Shown: positions 60,375 to 64,000 of the stretch, one piece after another
Numbering within the stretch: position 1 is the stretch's first letter
Layout: each line of letters starts with the position of its first letter
From: Provencibacterium sp.
GTDB taxonomy: Bacteria; Bacillota; Clostridia; Oscillospirales; Ruminococcaceae
Direction: 5' to 3'
NCBI GenBank assembly: GCA_022792175.1
Contig: JAAWAN010000008.1
Coordinates: forward strand, 1 to 64,000
DNA length: 64,000 nt
Translations under genes and position numbers: made by a program
Notes under the pieces: generated by a model
The model's input: only the letters and a program-made list of their open reading frames with translations
Database searches by the model: none
What the model was told of the DNA's origin: nothing

Positions 60375-60704
60375 ATGAGTATTAATTTTTCTGCAATGAA
60401 CAAACTGTATGGTGTTCAGGGCAGTTCGTTCGGTAGTGGCACAGAGGTTGCCGCACACAGAACAGCAGTCGGGACGCCGGTGCAGGCTCCCGAAAAGAAG
60501 GATATGATTGCCATCAGCCCGCAGGGGAACCTGCAGCATGAGGTGAACAAGGTTTCCAAAAGCGTATTGAGAGATATTGAGCGGCTGGATTCCAGCAATT
60601 CTGCGCGGATTGAGAAGTTGCGCGCGCAGATTGAAAATCATACCTACCATGTGCCGACAGAGCTGCTGGCGGCTGCTATTTTGGAGAAAGGCGAAGACTT
60701 CTAA
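60375..60704 (+). CDS. flgM: Anti-sigma-28 factor FlgM
   Basis: A 109-residue inhibitor of the flagellar sigma factor. The C-terminal half DIERLDSSNSARIEKLRAQI then ENHTYHVPTELLAAAIL is the SigD-binding FlgM helix set, and the N-terminus is disordered. ATG 60375 (MSINFSAMNKLYG) has GGGAGTG upstream; an in-frame ATG at 60324 has none. FlgM is exported once the hook is complete, freeing sigma-28 for late genes. Confidence 0.88.
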   Translation: MSINFSAMNKLYGVQGSSFGSGTEVAAHRTAVGTPVQAPEKKDMIAISPQGNLQHEVNKVSKSVLRDIERLDSSNSARIEKLRAQIENHTYHVPTELLAAAILEKGEDF

Positions 60705-60787
60705 AGAGACGGGCATTTTGGCGTGCCGCATGCCAGAAAAAAGCGGCAGCTGCCGGTGAAGCTGCCTGCAGCTCCTTGAGGTTTCAT

Positions 60788-61255
60788 TTGGAAGAGAGAG
60801 AAAGATATATCCGTTTTATGGCCGGATATGCCGGCTATTTTGAGGGACTTGCCGAGGGGGAGAAGGATAAGCTTGATGCCCTTCTTTCCCATGACCTGCA
60901 GCGGATGGAGCGTTCGATAGCCCAGCAGCAGGCAGTTGAAAAAAAGATGGAGCAGCTCGAAGAGCTCCGGGAATCGCTGCAGCAGGCGGCAGGCTTTGGA
61001 AACATGACGGGGCAGCAGATCATCGCCCTTCTGAATGGAGCGGAAAAAAATGAGCTGGAGCAGGCCTATAAAAGGCTGAGCGATGCGGTGGCTTCCGTAA
61101 AGTTCTATAATCAGAAATCGATGGATGTATGTAAGCAGAATTTGCAGCTGATTGGCTCCGAGGTCGTCGACCCGGCCGCCCCCCCTACCTATTCGCCCAC
61201 CCAGCGTGCGAGCGAAGGATACACAGGGGCGAAGCTGTTTGACAAGAAAATTTAG
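60788..61255 (+). CDS. flgN: Flagellar export chaperone FlgN
   Basis: A 155-residue mostly helical protein, chaperone for the hook-filament junction proteins FlgK and FlgL encoded next. It opens with a helix pair (ERYIRFMAGYAGYFEGLAEG, then HDLQRMERSIAQQQAVEKKM) and ends in a flexible tail with AKLFDKKI. TTG 60788 follows GAGG by six bases; TTG 60776 is also in frame. It is assigned by size, helix pattern and position between flgM and flgK. Confidence 0.8.
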   Translation: MEERERYIRFMAGYAGYFEGLAEGEKDKLDALLSHDLQRMERSIAQQQAVEKKMEQLEELRESLQQAAGFGNMTGQQIIALLNGAEKNELEQAYKRLSDAVASVKFYNQKSMDVCKQNLQLIGSEVVDPAAPPTYSPTQRASEGYTGAKLFDKKI

Positions 61256-61279
61256 AATCGCCTTAGGAGGAATCGGCAG

Positions 61280-62884
61280 ATGAGACCAACTTTTATGGGG
61301 TTTGAAACGGCGAAAAGAGGGGTCATGGTCAGCCAGAAGGGGCTCGATGTGGTCGGCCATAACATCATGAACACCCAGACGAACGGTTATACCCGTCAGC
61401 GGCTGGATGTTTATGCAGTGGCTACCCCTACTTATGCCTCCCGTTATGCTTCTTCCCGGACCTGGATGAGCGGGCAGGGGGTTGATGCTGGCGGCGTTTC
61501 GCAAATCCGCGACAGCTTTCTGGATAAGCGCTTTCGTGAGGAATACGGCGACGTGGGTTATTATGAAGTGACGAGCGGTATTCTGCTTGATATTGAAAGT
61601 GCCATCAGCGAATATGGGCTTAACCCCGATGAGGATAACCCGATGGGCACCGGCCTGCAGAACGCGCTTCAGCAGATTACAGATGCGCTCGATTCGATGA
61701 GCAACCAGAATGCAGACTCGATTACGCACGCAACGATTGTTTATACCGCATTCCAGCAGATGACGCAGGTGCTCCATCAGTTTGATGCAAAGCTGAACAA
61801 TGTTACCGAGCAGGCGAAATATGATCTGGGAATCGCTGTGGATGATGTAAACAGTATGCTGCGTCAGATTCATGAGCTCAACCGGAATATCGCGCAGGAT
61901 ATGGCGGTGACCCGGGCTTCGAATGGCGAATATTACGGGCCGAATGAGCTGTTTGACAAGCGCAACCTGCTGCTTGACCAGCTGGCGGCCTATGGAAATA
62001 TCAATGTGGAATCCCATACGGACGGCACGGTGAGCGTGACGATGGATGGTCATCCTGTTGTATGGTCGGATCAGAGCTATGGCAAATTTCTGGATCAGGG
62101 CTTTAATCTGGCTAACCCGCGCGGTTATGAAATGCTCAACATCTTCCCCAACAGCAACGGGACGGTGGCCATCAACTGGCAGACGGACGGCGAGCGGGCG
62201 GACCTTCTCAACGGCTCTCTCAAGGGCTATATGGATATGATTAACGGCCGCGGCGTCAACGCGCACCAGACGAATGAAGTAACGGTAGATGGCGTGCGTT
62301 TTTATAAAGATAAGCTGAATGCTTTCGCAGCGACGCTGGCAAACGTGGTAAACAGCATCATGCCGGAGGTAACGCTGGATGCAAACGGCGTAGCAACGCC
62401 GGTCAGCGGCCAGTACCGCGAGTTTCTTGCCTCGGCCGACGGCAGCCCGATTACTGCCGCGAATATTACGATTTCCACGAGCTGGGCGCAGGATAAAGGT
62501 TTGATTATCTATGAATCCGGCAATCTCTCCAATGATTATCTGCTGCATATGAAGACGGCTTTGAACAGTGAGAGTTATACCTTCAAGGGCACCGGGGAGA
62601 TCAGCGATGGCCTGTTTACCGGCACCTTCTTTGACTTTGTGCAGGATTACATCACTACGCAGGGCGCACAGACGAAGTTTCATCAGGAACGCCTGACGGC
62701 GACCAATGAAATTACTCTGAATATTCTGGATCAGCGTGATTCCATTTCCGGCGTTAATCAGGATGAAGAGACGGTCTCGATGATGGCCTATCAGAGAATG
62801 TTCCAGGCCTGCTCGCGGCTGATGACGACGATGGATGAGGCGCTGGACGTACTGATAAACAGAACCGGCATGGTTGGCAGATAA
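61280..62884 (+). CDS. flgK: Flagellar hook-associated protein FlgK
   Basis: A 534-residue junction protein joining hook to filament. The N-terminus FMGFETAKRGVMVSQKGLDV and VGHNIMNTQTNGYTRQRLDV, and the C-terminal LNILDQRDSISGVNQDEETV and SMMAYQRMFQACSRLMTTMD, are the terminal helical zones of FlgK. AGGAGG precedes ATG 61280. The opposite strand is open for 731 codons, but only as a shadow. It lies 24 bases after flgN. Confidence 0.94.
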   Translation: MRPTFMGFETAKRGVMVSQKGLDVVGHNIMNTQTNGYTRQRLDVYAVATPTYASRYASSRTWMSGQGVDAGGVSQIRDSFLDKRFREEYGDVGYYEVTSGILLDIESAISEYGLNPDEDNPMGTGLQNALQQITDALDSMSNQNADSITHATIVYTAFQQMTQVLHQFDAKLNNVTEQAKYDLGIAVDDVNSMLRQIHELNRNIAQDMAVTRASNGEYYGPNELFDKRNLLLDQLAAYGNINVESHTDGTVSVTMDGHPVVWSDQSYGKFLDQGFNLANPRGYEMLNIFPNSNGTVAINWQTDGERADLLNGSLKGYMDMINGRGVNAHQTNEVTVDGVRFYKDKLNAFAATLANVVNSIMPEVTLDANGVATPVSGQYREFLASADGSPITAANITISTSWAQDKGLIIYESGNLSNDYLLHMKTALNSESYTFKGTGEISDGLFTGTFFDFVQDYITTQGAQTKFHQERLTATNEITLNILDQRDSISGVNQDEETVSMMAYQRMFQACSRLMTTMDEALDVLINRTGMVGR

Positions 62885-62913
62885 CGCCGCCTGCATATTA
62901 AGGGGGAATTAAC

Positions 62914-63993
62914 TTGAGAATTACTCAAAATATGATTACCCGCAATTACCTGAATGGAATTAATTTCAGTCAGGAGAATATTGCCAAGGCCAATCAGCGT
63001 ATTACCTCCAGCCGGAGATTTACCCGCATTTCGGAGAATTTGGCGGATGGTTCCAGAGCGCTGAAGGTTCGCAAGCAGCTTGCTGTTATCCGGCAGCAGA
63101 AGGCAGATGTGCGCGATGCGCAGGGGTTGATCGCTTCGGCGGAGAGTAATCTGCAGTCGATTAACTCGGTGCTCCATACCGCGCACGAAAAAGCGCTGCG
63201 TGGTAAAAATGATCCGCTGATGAGCGTTCGCAATGAGATTGGCCAGGAGATCGACAATTTGAAGGATCAGATTCTTCAGTTTATGAACACCCAATATGCG
63301 GGCAAGTTTGTAATGGGCAGCGCCAACAACCGGTCAGCTCCCTATCAGGTGGATGCAAACGGCGTTTTGACCTTTAATGGTGTGCCTGTGGACGACATTC
63401 AGATGAACGCTGCAACCGGCAAGTACGAATATGATTCGGACGGCGCCGGGACGATGAAGGAAATTCCTTACGATAAGGAAATTTATATTGATTTGGGAAT
63501 GGGCCTTTCCTTTGATGGGGGCGGGGAGGTTGATGAGCGCAGTGCCTTCTTGGTCTCCTTTAACGGGCTGGACATTCTGGGCTATGGTACGGAGACTTAC
63601 ACACTGGCGGACGGAACAACGCAGGACATTCCCAATAACATCTATAATCTGATGGAAGATATTGTGGATATGTTCAGAGGCGAGGATGGGCAGGGCAACC
63701 CCGTTACTTATAATGAAGAGATCATGGGGACCATGCTCGACAAGCTGGAAAAGGAACGGGAGAACATGTTCCTGAATATTACTGACCTTGGCAACCGCGA
63801 TAATTTCCTTGAGCGTACGGTCAATCATCTGGAGAGCGACGAGGAGATTTTAACCGGCACCCGTTCTGAGCTGGAGGGTGTTGATGATGCGGGAGAGTCC
63901 ATTCGGCTGAGCATGTATCAGTACAGCTGGCTGGCTACTCTGAAGATGGGCGCCAAGCTGCTGCCACAGTCGTTGATGGATTATCTGAACTAG
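62914..63993 (+). CDS. flgL: Flagellar hook-associated protein FlgL
   Basis: A 359-residue flagellin-like junction protein. The N-terminal helix ITQNMITRNYLNGINFSQEN continues with IAKANQRITSSRRFTRISENLADGS-type residues of the D0/D1 domain, and the C-terminus has MSVRN-type helices ending SMYQYSWLATLKMGAKLLPQ. The TTG start at 62914 has AAGGGGG upstream. It starts 29 bases after flgK. Downstream genes are outside the window. Confidence 0.92.
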   Translation: MRITQNMITRNYLNGINFSQENIAKANQRITSSRRFTRISENLADGSRALKVRKQLAVIRQQKADVRDAQGLIASAESNLQSINSVLHTAHEKALRGKNDPLMSVRNEIGQEIDNLKDQILQFMNTQYAGKFVMGSANNRSAPYQVDANGVLTFNGVPVDDIQMNAATGKYEYDSDGAGTMKEIPYDKEIYIDLGMGLSFDGGGEVDERSAFLVSFNGLDILGYGTETYTLADGTTQDIPNNIYNLMEDIVDMFRGEDGQGNPVTYNEEIMGTMLDKLEKERENMFLNITDLGNRDNFLERTVNHLESDEEILTGTRSELEGVDDAGESIRLSMYQYSWLATLKMGAKLLPQSLMDYLN

Positions 63994-64000
63994 GTCACTT

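Noticed and set aside
60701-62896. 731-codon open frame on the minus strand across flgN and flgK
   Set aside because: It is an exact shadow of flgK and flgN, with no ribosome binding site and a composition typical of antisense frames.

Overview
The window looks like a chromosome segment of an endospore-forming, flagellated, rod-shaped bacterium of the Clostridia (Firmicutes). The evidence is Gram-positive ribosome binding sites (AGGAGG-type, with many TTG and GTG starts), SigA-type promoters with 17-base spacers, a SpoIVFA/SpoIVFB pair, MreB, a PcsB/CwlO-like partner set for FtsEX, a CdaR/PucR regulator and a flagellar FlgM-FlgN-FlgK-FlgL block. The main body is GC-rich and the family cannot be fixed from sequence alone. 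No tRNA, rRNA, CRISPR array, transposase or prophage was seen.

Region 1 (about 1-14,100) is visibly AT-richer than the rest and reads as a surface-polysaccharide island. It holds the 3' remnant of a UDP-GlcNAc 2-epimerase-like gene, a DUF6270/SGNH-like protein, and a polysaccharide ABC exporter (permease plus ATPase). Next comes a 1336-residue fusion of methyltransferase, long coiled coil and two glycosyltransferase regions. An O-acylation module follows (MBOAT acyltransferase, a 42-residue membrane peptide, an SGNH hydrolase), then a heparinase-like lipoprotein and a polysaccharide deacetylase lipoprotein. Two nearly identical 109-bp palindromic repeats bracket the acylation module. A small beta-strand-rich domain recurs on the permease, the deacetylase and possibly the SGNH protein.

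Region 2 (14.1-45.1 kb) is core chromosome. It carries recD2-comF-mreB; an MDR dehydrogenase, mscL and ridA; an ABC exporter and a GNAT enzyme; an amylosucrase; guaB behind a long hairpin-rich leader with a candidate attenuator; and a secreted protein of unknown function next to spoIVFA-spoIVFB. Then follow potABCD, with a PotD that carries a C-terminal membrane anchor, 5-FCL with DJ-1, thyX, ptsI and larB, a sorbitol-dehydrogenase-like enzyme with a degenerate protein kinase, pgsA with a sugar-type binding protein, and a CdaR regulator.

Region 3 (45.3-49.5 kb) is ftsE-ftsX followed by two tandem coiled-coil/M23 peptidases. These share a 164-bp tract with a single mismatch inside otherwise diverged genes, which suggests gene conversion.

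Region 4 (49.5-56 kb) is metabolic: a DUF3604/PHP-type hydrolase and an oligogalacturonate-lyase-like propeller (PL22), then a putative nucleobase permease, a phosphoribosyltransferase, a nucleoside hydrolase and an APH-type kinase.

Region 5 (56-64 kb) is flagellar. A SigD-like promoter precedes an atypical FliD-like gene, an unrecognised helical protein and an HExxH/zinc-ribbon protein. A divergent ParA-ComFB pair follows, then flgM, flgN, flgK and flgL running to the window edge. The most interesting candidates are the ruler-like methyltransferase/glycosyltransferase fusion with its exporter, the acylation cassette with its micro-protein, the ParA-ComFB pair in the flagellar locus, the M23 gene-conversion tract and the guaB leader.
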